Notes: generated from the sequence alone by a model not told the origin. DNA of 22,279 bases from JBHELQ01 sp046262995 (GCA_046262995.1 JBHELQ010000075.1:1-22279), one strand, 5' to 3'. Shown: positions 7,476-15,439, numbered from the stretch's first letter. Translations and numbers: made by a program.

Positions 7476-8162
7476 ATGGCCGCCGAGCTGTGGGTAGCCC
7501 ACCTGGGCCGGATTCCCTACCGCGAGGGGGTCGCGCTCCAGGAGCGCCTGCGAGACCGCCGGCAGGCCGGCGAGATCCCCGACGCGCTGCTGCTGCTGGA
7601 GCATCCGCCGGTCTACACAAAGGGTCGCCGGACGGAGCCCGGCGACCTGCCGATGGGCGAGGACTGGTACCGCCTCCAGGGGATCGAGGTCGAAGGGGCC
7701 GACCGCGGCGGCCGTGTGACCTACCACGGGCCGGGCCAGCTCGTGGGCTATCCGATCGTGGAGGTCCGCGACGTGCCGGCGTACGTCCACGCGATGGAGC
7801 GCGCCATCTGCGAAGCCCTTGCCGCCGAGGACGTCCCGGGGCGCACGATCGAGGGCGAGACCGGCGTCTGGACCGGCGACCCGCCCGCCAAGATCGGCTC
7901 GATCGGCGTGCATGTGTCGCGGGGGGTGACCACCCACGGCTTCGCCATCAACGTCGACAACGACCTGCAGCCGTTCGAGTGGATCGTGCCGTGCGGGCTC
8001 GCCGGCGTGCGGATGACCTCGCTCTGCAAGGAGAAGGGAAGCGCCGGAGGGCTGCCGTGCTTCCGCCGCCGCATGGCATACGCCTTCGCCGAGGCGCTGG
8101 GCCGGCGGCAGCGGCTGGTCTCGCTGGAGCGCCTGGCCCTGCCTGAGCCGGTGGCCGCATGA
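7476..8162 (+). CDS. lipB: Octanoyltransferase (lipoate biosynthesis)
   Basis: Transfers the octanoyl group from acyl carrier protein to the lipoyl domains of 2-oxoacid dehydrogenases and the glycine cleavage H protein. The 228 residues match the family length. The signature RGGRVTYHGPGQLVGYP spans residues 77-93, and the catalytic pair is Lys139 (AKIGSIGVH) and Cys173 (WIVPCGLAG). The ATG at 7476 is the only start that fits and is preceded at eight bases by TAGCCT. The stop overlaps the lipA start (ATGA), so both lipoate enzymes are made together. Confidence 0.97.
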   Translation: MAAELWVAHLGRIPYREGVALQERLRDRRQAGEIPDALLLLEHPPVYTKGRRTEPGDLPMGEDWYRLQGIEVEGADRGGRVTYHGPGQLVGYPIVEVRDVPAYVHAMERAICEALAAEDVPGRTIEGETGVWTGDPPAKIGSIGVHVSRGVTTHGFAINVDNDLQPFEWIVPCGLAGVRMTSLCKEKGSAGGLPCFRRRMAYAFAEALGRRQRLVSLERLALPEPVAA

Positions 8163-9109
8163 GCACGCGCTCGCGCTCGAACCCCGGCGGCGCGCGAGTG
8201 CTCGAGATGGGCGAGGTACGCCCGTTCGGGGAGCGCAAGCCGTCGTGGTTCAAGCGGCCGGCCCCGGGCGGGCCGCACTACCGGCAGCTACGCCACATGA
8301 TCGAGGGAGAGGGACTGCACACCGTCTGCCAGGAGGCGGCCTGCCCGAACATCGGCGAGTGCTGGGAGCGCGGGACCGCCACCTTCATGATCCTCGGGGA
8401 CACCTGCACGCGCCGCTGCGGCTTCTGCAACGTGAAGACGGGCAAGCCGACCTTCCACGACCCGCTCGAGCCGCTGCGGGTGGCCCAGTCGGTCAAGCGC
8501 ATGGGACTGCGGCACGCAGTGATCACGAGCGTGGACCGCGACGACCTGCCCGACCTGGGCTCGGGCGCCTTCGTGGGCGTGATCCGCTCTATCCGCAGGG
8601 CCGCGCCGGGGTGCAAGGTCGAGGTGCTGACCCCGGACTTCCGCGGGGAGGAGATGCCGCTGGCGCGCGTGGTCGCCGAGCGGCCCGACGTGTTCAACCA
8701 CAACGTGGAGACGGTGCCCCGCCTCTATCCGCTTGCCCGGCGCGGCTCGGGCTTCCTGCGGTCGTGCCGCGTGCTGCGCAACGCGAAGGAGATGGGCGGG
8801 CACGATGTCGTGACGAAGTCCGGTCTCATGACCGGGCTGGGCGAGACCCGCGAGGAGCTGCTCGACGCCTTCGCCGCGCTGCGCGAGCACGGCGTTCAGG
8901 TGCTGACGGTCGGCCAGTACCTGCGGCCGACGCGCAACCACCTCCCGGTGGTGCGCTACTGGCACCCGGACGAGTTCGCCGACCTGGAGCGCCAGGCCTA
9001 TGCACTGGGCTTCGAGTCCGTCGCAGCCGGCCCCCTGGTCCGCTCCAGCTACCACGCCGAGGAGACCCTGGAGCAGGCGCACTCCGAGCGCGGCATCGCC
9101 CGCGCCTGA
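8159..9109 (+). CDS. lipA: Lipoyl synthase (radical SAM)
   Basis: Inserts two sulfur atoms into octanoyl groups attached by LipB. The 316 residues carry both iron-sulfur cluster motifs: the auxiliary cluster cysteines 57, 62 and 68 (VCQEAACPNIGEC) and the radical SAM cysteines 83, 87 and 90 (CTRRCGFC). The C-terminal RSSYHAEE holds the serine that ligates the auxiliary cluster in known enzymes. The first 20 or so residues are variable. Its start overlaps the lipB stop by four bases. The downstream rhomboid gene begins 54 bases later and may share the transcript. Confidence 0.98.
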   Translation: MSTRSRSNPGGARVLEMGEVRPFGERKPSWFKRPAPGGPHYRQLRHMIEGEGLHTVCQEAACPNIGECWERGTATFMILGDTCTRRCGFCNVKTGKPTFHDPLEPLRVAQSVKRMGLRHAVITSVDRDDLPDLGSGAFVGVIRSIRRAAPGCKVEVLTPDFRGEEMPLARVVAERPDVFNHNVETVPRLYPLARRGSGFLRSCRVLRNAKEMGGHDVVTKSGLMTGLGETREELLDAFAALREHGVQVLTVGQYLRPTRNHLPVVRYWHPDEFADLERQAYALGFESVAAGPLVRSSYHAEETLEQAHSERGIARA

Positions 9110-9163
9110 GCCCGGCAGGCGGCCCGACCGCCCGCACGTCAGTCATGATGGCGCCGGAAGCGC

Positions 9164-10024
9164 GTGTTCCCGCTGAAGGACAACATCCCGACCCGCCGCT
9201 TCCCGATCCTGACGGTGCTGATCATCGTCGCCTGCACCGTCGTCTACTTCGGGTTCGAGCACGGCGGCATCGGGCTCGGGGGCAAGGGAAACGAGCGCGT
9301 CGTGCAGTACGGCGCGACCCCCTACGAGATCACCCACCCGGGCAAGCACTGCTTCATTCCACCCGCGGACTCCCAGGCGGCGCGGATTGCCCGGGCCGCG
9401 CGGTCCCAGGTCCTCTGCGAGGGCCAGAAGCTGAGCGTCCTGGGCGCGAGCGCGCGGGTTCCCGACAACGTCCCCTCGCGGCTCACGAAGGGCGACCCGT
9501 CGTGGTGGGTCACCGCCTTCACGGCGATGTTCATGCACGGCGGCCTGCTGCACCTGGCGGGCAACATGCTGTTCCTCTGGATCTTCGGGAACAACATCGA
9601 GGACTCGATGGGAAGACCGAGGTTCGTCCTCTTCTACCTGCTGGGCGGGCTGGCCGCGCTGGCGGCGCAGGTCGCCGTGGGACCGAACGCCGCGGTGCCG
9701 ACGGTTGGCGCCAGCGGGGCGATCGCCGCCGTGCTCGGCGGCTACGCGCTCTTATATCCGCGCGCGCGAGTGGTCACGGTCATCTTCATCATCCTGTTCT
9801 TCACGATCCTCGAGCTGCCGGCGCTCGTCGTGCTGGGCCTGTGGTTCGTGATCCAGCTGCTCTATGGCGCGAGTGACCTGGCGCAGCCGGTCGGCACCAG
9901 CGGTGGGGTCGCCTACTTCGCACACATCGGGGGCTTCGTCTTCGGGCTCCTGCTGATCAAGCTGTTCGCGAACCGCATGCGCGACGACGCGGGCGAGCTC
10001 CAGCGCCGCATTCCCGTCTACTGA
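9164..10024 (+). CDS. Rhomboid-family intramembrane serine protease
   Basis: Cuts membrane proteins within or near the bilayer. In the 286 residues, the HxxxxHxxxN motif spans His125 to Asn134 (HGGLLHLAGN), the nucleophile is Ser184 in GASG, and the second catalytic residue is His254 (AHIGG). About six membrane helices are visible, the first at residues 14-30. A long loop between helix 1 and 2 (about 35-110) contains Cys63 and Cys85, which could pair outside the cell. The GTG at 9164 gives MFPLKDNIPTRRFP, a typical start for this group; only a weak GGAAG precedes it. The stop overlaps the next small gene by one base (TGATG). Substrate unknown. Confidence 0.93.
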   Translation: MFPLKDNIPTRRFPILTVLIIVACTVVYFGFEHGGIGLGGKGNERVVQYGATPYEITHPGKHCFIPPADSQAARIARAARSQVLCEGQKLSVLGASARVPDNVPSRLTKGDPSWWVTAFTAMFMHGGLLHLAGNMLFLWIFGNNIEDSMGRPRFVLFYLLGGLAALAAQVAVGPNAAVPTVGASGAIAAVLGGYALLYPRARVVTVIFIILFFTILELPALVVLGLWFVIQLLYGASDLAQPVGTSGGVAYFAHIGGFVFGLLLIKLFANRMRDDAGELQRRIPVY

Positions 10025-10203
10025 TGACGCGCACGCTGGTATTGGTGGCGAGCCTCGCCATGATCTGCCTGCTCGGATTTCTCACGCTGACTGTGGCGGC
10101 CGAGCACGGCGTGGACGTGCTGGTGGTGATCTCGCTGATCGTGCTGGCGCTGCTCGGCTTCGGCGTGCTCGGCGCGCTCACCTCGTCGCCTCCGGATGAC
10201 TAG
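10024..10203 (+). CDS. Small membrane protein, 59 residues
   Basis: An ATG overlapping the rhomboid stop by one base opens a 59-codon frame that ends in TAG at 10201-10203, eight bases into the next gene. The product is almost entirely hydrophobic and shows two membrane helices (about residues 4-26 and 30-52) joined by AAEHGVD, with an acidic tail ending in PPDD. Continuous 1- and 8-base overlaps on both sides and the helix pattern argue that it is real. I do not recognise a family. It may be a partner of the rhomboid protease or of the carboxypeptidase, on position alone. Confidence 0.65.
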   Translation: MTRTLVLVASLAMICLLGFLTLTVAAEHGVDVLVVISLIVLALLGFGVLGALTSSPPDD

Positions 10204-11194
10204 CTTCCTCCACGGGGGCAGGAAACGGCGGCGCTTCCGCGGCAGGCTCGCCGTCCTCGTCGCGGTGGTCGCTCCGCTCGCCGCCGGCGCCACGTTGTAC
10301 TTCGTGCTGATCCGCGGCGACGGTGGCCGCGACGCCGCCCCGCGCCTGGCCGCCGTCGGCCCCGCGCCCGGGTCCGACTCGCACTCGCCCCTGGCCCGGC
10401 TCCAGGCCCCGCGCACCCCTCACGTACCGCTCTTTCGAGCCGACGCGTTTCGGCTCCGCCTTCGCAAGCCGCCCCGCGCGGGCCTCGTCTTCGACGCCAG
10501 GACGGGAAGGGTGCTGTGGCGCCTCCATCCGCTGAAGCGCCTGCCGATCGCAAGCCTGACGAAGATCATGACGGCGCTGCTCGTGACCGAGCGCGCGGGG
10601 CCGGACGAGCGCGTGCTGATCACCAAGGACTCCCTGCACTACCAGGGCTCCGGCGTGGGCGTCCTGCCGAAGCGGAAGCGGGTGCGGCTGGAATCGCTCC
10701 TGAACGGGCTTTTGATCGTGTCCGGGAACGACGCCGCAATCGCGCTGGCCGATCACATCGCCGGCACGGAGCGGCGCTTCGTCCGGCTGATGAACGCGCG
10801 GGCGCGCGGATTGGGCCTGCGCTGCACCCACTTCGTCTCCTCCCATGGCCTGCAGCCGGGCAACCGCTCCTGCGCGCACGACCTGGCCGTGCTCGCACGG
10901 CTGGCGATGGCCAGGCGGCGCATCCGGCGCGTCGTTCGGCGACGCCGCGCCGTGCTCCCTTTCCCGATCAAGGGAGGGCGGCTGTTCCTGTACGGTCACA
11001 ACCCGCTCATGAAGGAGGGCTACCGCGGAACGATCGGCCTGAAGACCGGGTTCACGGACGAGGCGGGACGCTGCTTCGTGGGGGTGGCGAAGCGCGGCGG
11101 GCGCACGCTCGGAGTCGTGCTCCTGGGCTCCCCGAACCCCGCCAAGCACGCCCCCCGCCTGCTCGACCTCGGCTTCCGGGCCGAGCGCGGCTGA
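10196..11194 (+). CDS. D-alanyl-D-alanine carboxypeptidase (peptidase S11, penicillin-binding)
   Basis: Trims the terminal D-alanine from peptidoglycan stem peptides outside the membrane. The 332 residues begin with a basic stretch (RKRRRFRGR) and one hydrophobic helix (18-38) that acts as signal or anchor. The three penicillin-binding motifs are intact: SxxK at Ser120-Lys123 (ASLTKIMTALL), SGN at 176-178, and KTG at 283-285 (GLKTGFTDEAG). A Pro/Ala-rich linker of about 50 residues joins anchor and domain. No C-terminal beta domain or amphipathic anchor is present. It overlaps the small membrane protein by eight bases and the epoxide hydrolase by one. Confidence 0.93.
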   Translation: MTSFLHGGRKRRRFRGRLAVLVAVVAPLAAGATLYFVLIRGDGGRDAAPRLAAVGPAPGSDSHSPLARLQAPRTPHVPLFRADAFRLRLRKPPRAGLVFDARTGRVLWRLHPLKRLPIASLTKIMTALLVTERAGPDERVLITKDSLHYQGSGVGVLPKRKRVRLESLLNGLLIVSGNDAAIALADHIAGTERRFVRLMNARARGLGLRCTHFVSSHGLQPGNRSCAHDLAVLARLAMARRRIRRVVRRRRAVLPFPIKGGRLFLYGHNPLMKEGYRGTIGLKTGFTDEAGRCFVGVAKRGGRTLGVVLLGSPNPAKHAPRLLDLGFRAERG

Positions 11195-12090
11195 TGGAGC
11201 CCGCCCATCGTCAGGTTCCGGTCAACGGCGTCGAGCTCCACGTCGCCGAGCTCGGTGACGGACCGCCGGTGGTCCTCTGCCACGGCTTCCCGGAGCTCTG
11301 GTACTCCTGGCGCCACCAGCTGCCCGCACTGGCCGAAGGGGGCTACCGCGTCCTGGCTCCCGACATGCGCGGCTACGGGGGAAGCTCGGTCCCCAGCGAG
11401 GTCGAGTCCTACGACGTGCTCACGCTCTGCGGCGACCTGATCGGCCTGCTGGACGACCTCGACGAGGAGAAGGCCGTGTTTGTCGGTCACGACTGGGGGG
11501 CCAGCGTGGTCTGGACGCTCGCGCTCGCCCATCCGGACCGCGTGGCCGCGGTGGCCGGGATGAGCGTGCCGTTCGCCCCACGCGCGCCCGCCCCGCCGAT
11601 CGACATCATGCGCCGGCGCTTCGGCGACGACTTCTACATCGTCTGGTTCCAGCAGCCGGGGGTGGCCGACGAGGCGCTCGGCCGGGACGTGCGCAGAACG
11701 CTGACGACCTCGCGCGTGTGGACCTCCGAGTGGGCTGAGGCCGAGGAGGAGCCGCGCCTGCCGGAGTGGCTCAGCGAGGACGAGTTGCAGCTGTACGTGG
11801 AGGCGTTCGAGCGAACCGGCTTCACCGGCGGCCTGAGCTACTACCGCAACATCGACCGCAACTGGGAGCTGACGGAGCAGCTCGCGGAGCGCCGCGTGGA
11901 GCAGCCGGCGCTGTTCCTGACCGGCTCGCGCGACCCAGTCCAGCGCTTCATGCCGCTGGAGGTCATGGACGGCTGGCTCACGGACCTGCGCGACACGGTG
12001 GTCGTCGAGGGCGCGGGCCACTGGGTCCAGCAGGAGCGGCCAACCGAGGTGAACGAAGCGCTGGTGAGGTTCCTTCGAGACGTCGCCTGA
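11194..12090 (+). CDS. Alpha/beta hydrolase, epoxide hydrolase type
   Basis: Opens epoxides to diols by attack of an aspartate. The 298 residues show HGFPE (30-34), which forms the oxyanion hole, WRHQLP, the nucleophile Asp100 in VGHDWGA, the acid Asp247 (GSRDPV) and the base His276 (GAGHWVQQE). Tyr148 in the cap start and Tyr216/217 (LSYYRNIDRNW) fit the pair of tyrosines that hold the epoxide. An aspartate nucleophile and these tyrosines separate it from esterases. The ATG at 11194 overlaps the previous stop by one base. Its last codons and stop lie in a perfect palindrome shared with the convergent gene. Natural substrate unknown. Confidence 0.92.
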   Translation: MEPAHRQVPVNGVELHVAELGDGPPVVLCHGFPELWYSWRHQLPALAEGGYRVLAPDMRGYGGSSVPSEVESYDVLTLCGDLIGLLDDLDEEKAVFVGHDWGASVVWTLALAHPDRVAAVAGMSVPFAPRAPAPPIDIMRRRFGDDFYIVWFQQPGVADEALGRDVRRTLTTSRVWTSEWAEAEEEPRLPEWLSEDELQLYVEAFERTGFTGGLSYYRNIDRNWELTEQLAERRVEQPALFLTGSRDPVQRFMPLEVMDGWLTDLRDTVVVEGAGHWVQQERPTEVNEALVRFLRDVA

Positions 12091-12106
12091 CGGCGCGTCA
12101 GGCGAC
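12082..12106. terminator. Perfect inverted repeat between convergent genes, containing both stop codons
   Basis: GTCGCCTGACG (12082-12092) is exactly reverse-complemented at 12096-12106 across a GCG loop. An RNA from either strand can form an 11-base-pair hairpin. The + strand stop TGA (12088-12090) and the - strand stop (12098-12100) lie symmetrically in the arms. No T-run follows on either side, so termination would not be classic intrinsic, but a two-way terminator or 3' end stabiliser is likely. Confidence 0.65.
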
Positions 12107-13180
12107 TTCGGTCGCCGGCGTCGCCACCGGCACGGGGCCCTCCGAGCGCGGCTCGCGCGCCTCGGCGGCACGCCGCACGCAGTCGCGTCCGGCCGCCTTG
12201 GCCTCGTAGAGGGCCGAGTCGGCCTGCTCGAACAGCGGCTCGTAGTCGAAGCCCTCGTCCTGCTCCGATGCGGCGACCCCGAAGCTCATCGTCACGCCCT
12301 GGCCGCCGGCCCGGGCACCGGCGACGGACAAGCGAAGCTGCTCCGCGAGCTCGGCCGTCTGCTCGATGCCCGCGCCCGGCAGCATCACGAGGAACTCCTC
12401 GCCGCCGATCCTGTAGGCCAGGTCGAAGGCCCGGAGCGCCTTGCGCAGCACGTACGCGACCTCCTTGAGGACGGCGTCGCCCGTCGCGTGGCCGAGGCTG
12501 TCGTTGATCTGTTTGAAGTGGTCGATGTCGCCAACGACCAGGCCGACGGGCTCGCCCGTCATGCTCGACTGCTCCTTGAGCTCGAGGGTCCGGGAGTCGA
12601 GAGCCTTGCGGTTCAGCATGCCGGTGAGGGGGTCGATCACAGCCTCCGCGCGGGTATCGACGTCGGAGCGCATCAGAACCGTCTGGAAGATCGAGATCGA
12701 GATCACGAGCGCGAACGGCGCGATCACGAGCGGCGGGTTGTCCATCACCGCCTGGGCGTCGACGCCGAACGCCACGCCGAGCATCAGCGCGATCGTTATG
12801 GCCACGCCGAGCGCGATGCCGCGCTCCGAGAAGCGGGCGCTCAGCGAGATGAGCGGAATCGCGAACCACGCCATCGTCGGCACGTTCGGGCCGCCGGTCA
12901 TCGCCACGGCGATCGCGGTGATCGCCTGCGAGGCGGTCCAGGCTACGAACAGCCCGATTTCAGGACGCTTGGCCTTCTCGATGCGCGTCTCCGCGATGCG
13001 GAAGGCGACGCCGGCAAGCGCCAGCGGAAGCACGGTCCAGAAGCCGAGCCACGGCCCGGAGGCGATCAGTGCGAGGGCAAGCACGAGAAAGGACGCGCGT
13101 CGTACTGGACCGATACGCCGGTCCATATCGAGCATCCGCTCCCGATCGACCCCATCGGGAAAGAGCCACGATGTCTCCAT
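12098..13180 (-). CDS. Membrane diguanylate cyclase (GGDEF)
   Basis: Makes the second messenger c-di-GMP from two GTP. The 360 residues contain about five to six membrane helices between residues 30 and 170 and a C-terminal GGDEF domain from about 180. The active site is GGEEF at 259-263, with DIDHFKQINDSLGH ahead for metal and nucleotide binding. An inhibitory site R-x-x-D (RAFD, 250-253) lies exactly five residues before it, so product feedback is expected. No EAL domain is present. The ATG at 13180 is preceded by GAGGG. It converges on the epoxide hydrolase gene. Confidence 0.92.
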   Translation of the reverse strand: METSWLFPDGVDRERMLDMDRRIGPVRRASFLVLALALIASGPWLGFWTVLPLALAGVAFRIAETRIEKAKRPEIGLFVAWTASQAITAIAVAMTGGPNVPTMAWFAIPLISLSARFSERGIALGVAITIALMLGVAFGVDAQAVMDNPPLVIAPFALVISISIFQTVLMRSDVDTRAEAVIDPLTGMLNRKALDSRTLELKEQSSMTGEPVGLVVGDIDHFKQINDSLGHATGDAVLKEVAYVLRKALRAFDLAYRIGGEEFLVMLPGAGIEQTAELAEQLRLSVAGARAGGQGVTMSFGVAASEQDEGFDYEPLFEQADSALYEAKAAGRDCVRRAAEAREPRSEGPVPVATPATEVA

Positions 13181-13327
13181 CCCTCGTCTCTACGGCACGT
13201 CGATGGGAAAACTTGAGTCTGGGACGGGAAGTAGGCCGACCGCCCTTGAGGTCGACGGCTTCGCTTGCCTGCCATGAAAAGTTGCAGGACTGTTGCTCTT
13301 ATAACCCTCGGATTCGCTTTCGATCCC

Positions 13328-13333
13328 TACGCT
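13328..13333 (+). promoter_or_regulatory. Candidate -10 element of the PD-(D/E)XK pseudogene
   Basis: TACGCT fits TAnnnT and ends nine bases before the GTG at 13343, the same spacing as at other starts in the window. It supports that GTG as the original start. No -35 is clear. Confidence 0.4.
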
Positions 13334-13342
13334 CAGGCTGCT

Positions 13343-13760
13343 GTGCCACTCAATAGAAAGGCGAAGGGCGATCTCGCAGAGCTCAAGATCGCCACGGATC
13401 TCGTGGCCCGGGGCTACAAGGGGCCTTTCCCTATGGCGAAGATTCGGACTACGACCTTCTCCTTTGCCAGGAGCGACGCCTGAGCGCGTGCAGGTCAAGT
13501 ACGGGAGGTCCGACGGCTCGACCCTTGAGATCTGGACTCGCTCCAATTCCTTGACGACTGGGAAGGTCAAAGCGATCAAGCGTTATACGGCCGAGCTCGT
13601 GGATTGGCTTGCTGTGTGGGATGCGAGGACAGATCGCTGCTTCTACATCCCGGCTGCGGAGTTAGGGGAGGGCATGAACTGCCTTACGCTTCGCGTGGGA
13701 CCGACGAGGAACAACCAAGTCCGGCGTGTCCGGTGGGCCCAGGCTTACGAGTCGGTCTGA
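13343..13760 (+). pseudogene. PD-(D/E)XK endonuclease-like gene with two frameshifts
   Basis: Three reading frames in succession spell one protein. Frame one starts at the GTG at 13343 (PLNRKAKGDLAELKIATDLV) and reaches GYK at 13420. The second frame, from about 13426, gives FPYGEDSDYDLLLCQERR. The third, from about 13482, gives ERVQVKYGRSDG and runs to the stop. Together they match small PD-(D/E)XK proteins (PDDEXK_5-like, about 138 residues), with D-Y-D and Q-V-K as likely catalytic elements. Adding one base near 13420-13425 (beside a GGGG run) and one near 13474-13481 restores 139 codons plus stop. Base composition is less GC-rich than the neighbours, which suggests acquisition. Either a decayed gene or two sequencing deletions. 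Confidence 0.72.
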
Positions 13761-13764
13761 CTGG

Positions 13765-13781
13765 CGGGCCCGGAGGGCCCG
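13765..13781 (+). terminator. GC-rich inverted repeat after the pseudogene
   Basis: CGGGCCC, a GGA loop, then its exact reverse complement lie five bases after the pseudogene stop and just before the tRNA-Ala promoter. A seven-base-pair stem could end transcription before the tRNA gene. No T-run follows. Confidence 0.4.
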
Positions 13782-13785
13782 GCCC

Positions 13786-13791
13786 TACCAT
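13786..13791 (+). promoter_or_regulatory. Candidate -10 element of tRNA-Ala(TGC)
   Basis: TACCAT fits TAnnnT and ends ten bases before the tRNA 5' end, giving a very short precursor leader. The same hexamer occurs 30 bases before the second tRNA-Ala. No -35 is clear. Confidence 0.45.
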
Positions 13792-13801
13792 TGACCGTCT
13801 A

Positions 13802-13874
13802 GGGGCCATAGCTCAGTTGGGAGAGCGCTTCGCTTGCACCGAAGAGGTCGCCGGTTCGAATCCGGCTGGCTCCA
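13802..13874 (+). tRNA. tRNA-Ala (anticodon TGC)
   Basis: A 73-base cloverleaf is visible. The acceptor GGGGCCA pairs with TGGCTCC (one G-T pair). The D arm is GCTC-AGTTGGGA-GAGC, the anticodon stem CTTCG/CGAAG has loop CTTGCAC with anticodon TGC, and the T arm is GCCGG-TTCGAAT-CCGGC, with discriminator A. The CCA end is not encoded. It reads GCA codons and, by wobble, other Ala codons. Confidence 0.97.
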
Positions 13875-13964
13875 TCGCACGGAACGGTCCGATCGCCTTC
13901 TCGTTCGAGCGCTGCTTGCGCTTTGGGGTATTGGCAACGAGGATCCGGGGAAGGGAATCCACGG

Positions 13965-15311
13965 ATGGCGGACGAGGCGACCAAGACCAGGGACGAGGCG
14001 CGGGCCGAGGGCCAGGGCTCGACGGACGGTTCGCGGCCCGGCACGCAGAGCTCCTCCCGAGCGCAGCGTGCGGAGGTCTCGAACTACGAGATCGTCAGCC
14101 ACTGGTTCGGAGAGGCCGCGAAGCGGCTCGACCTGCGTGACGACATAGCCAGCGTCCTGCGCTCCTCGTACCGCGAGGTGCGGGTGCAGGTGCCGGCCAA
14201 GCTGAGCGACGGCAGGATCCACGTCTACTCGGGCTACCGCGTGCAGCACAACGGCGCGCGCGGCCCCTACAAGGGCGGGATCCGCTTCCACCCCGAGGTG
14301 GACCTCGACGAGGTGCGGGCCCTGGCCGAGCTGATGACCTGGAAGACCGCGATCGTCAACATCCCGTACGGGGGCGCCAAGGGCGGAGTCAACGTCTCCC
14401 CGCGCGAGCTCGAGGACCACGAGAAGGAGGCGATCACCCGCTCCTTCATGGACCGGATCGAAAAGGTCCTCGGCCCGACCCGCGACATCCCCGCGCCGGA
14501 CGTCGGCACCAACGCGCAGACGATGGCCTGGCTGATGGACGAGTTCGGGAAGCTGCACGGGCACACCCCCGCGTGCGTGACCGGCAAGCCGATAGCGCTC
14601 GAGGGCTCATACGGCCGCGAGGCGGCCACGGGCAGGGGGCTCGTCTACATGTTCCGCGAGGCTGCTCCTCAGCTGGACCTGACGCCCGACAAGACGCGCT
14701 TCGTCGTCCAGGGCTTCGGCAACGTCGGCTCCTGGGCGGCGCGGATCATGCAGGACCTGGGCGCCACGCTGGTCGCCGCGTCCGACGCCGGCGGGGCAGT
14801 TCGCAACGAAGAGGGAATCGACGCCGAAAAGCTGGCTCGCCACGTCGGCGAGGGCAGAGACGTGGCCGACTTCGACGGCGCCGAGGCGATCTCCGCGGAA
14901 GAGCTGCTCGAGACCGAGTGCGAGGTGTTCTTCCCGGCGGCCCTCGGCGGCATGATCCACGAGCAGAACGCCGACCTTCTTCGGTGCAGGATGGTCGTGG
15001 AGGGCGCGAACAGCCCGACCACCCCTGCGGCCGACGGGATCCTGACGGACAAGGGAGTCCTTGTGGTCCCGGACGTGATGGCCAACGCAGGCGGCGTCGT
15101 CGTCTCCTACTTCGAGTGGGTCCAGAACCTCCAGCACTTCCGCTGGGACGAGCGCGAGGTGAACGACCGGCTCGGCCGGATCATGCGCAAGGCCTTCCGC
15201 GAGGTCTCCGACCGGGCGCGGGAGCGCGACCTGTCGTTGCGAATCGCCGCCTACGAGCTCGGCATCGAGCGCGTGGTCGAGGCGGCCACCATTCGCGGCT
15301 ACCTGAGCTAG
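13965..15311 (+). CDS. Glutamate dehydrogenase (Glu/Leu/Phe/Val dehydrogenase family)
   Basis: Interconverts glutamate and 2-oxoglutarate plus ammonia in the cytoplasm. The ATG at 13965 has AGGGA eight bases upstream; an in-frame ATG at 13923 lacks such a site. Of the 448 residues, the first 38 or so are polar and probably disordered, an extension beyond the usual roughly 420. The catalytic region shows Lys103 (GPYKGGIRFHP), Lys139 in the signature YGGAKGGV, and Asp179 in PAPDVGTNAQTM. The Rossmann motif GFGNVG is at 250-255, followed by Asp274, which suggests NAD preference. The C-terminal GGVVVSYFEWVQN is typical. With alanine dehydrogenase at the window start, it gives a second ammonia-releasing or -fixing enzyme. 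Confidence 0.95.
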   Translation: MADEATKTRDEARAEGQGSTDGSRPGTQSSSRAQRAEVSNYEIVSHWFGEAAKRLDLRDDIASVLRSSYREVRVQVPAKLSDGRIHVYSGYRVQHNGARGPYKGGIRFHPEVDLDEVRALAELMTWKTAIVNIPYGGAKGGVNVSPRELEDHEKEAITRSFMDRIEKVLGPTRDIPAPDVGTNAQTMAWLMDEFGKLHGHTPACVTGKPIALEGSYGREAATGRGLVYMFREAAPQLDLTPDKTRFVVQGFGNVGSWAARIMQDLGATLVAASDAGGAVRNEEGIDAEKLARHVGEGRDVADFDGAEAISAEELLETECEVFFPAALGGMIHEQNADLLRCRMVVEGANSPTTPAADGILTDKGVLVVPDVMANAGGVVVSYFEWVQNLQHFRWDEREVNDRLGRIMRKAFREVSDRARERDLSLRIAAYELGIERVVEAATIRGYLS

Positions 15312-15439
15312 AAGCCCGACACCTGTCGAGGTCCGTCCCCCGCTCGTAACGCTTCCCGCCCGGGAGGTCGACGCCCCCTTTACCGACGGCAAGGAGGGTT
15401 CCGTCGAGTAAGCGGCACGGGACGCCGCTGAGTTGCAGA

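Noticed and set aside
13343..13874. tRNA-Ala as the attachment site of an integrated element carrying the nuclease pseudogene
   Set aside because: The pseudogene lies on the 5' side of the tRNA. I see no integrase gene and no repeated copy of the tRNA 3' end.
13923..13964. In-frame ATG at 13923 as the glutamate dehydrogenase start
   Set aside because: No ribosome site precedes it, while the ATG at 13965 has AGGGA eight bases upstream. The extra 14 residues look non-coding.
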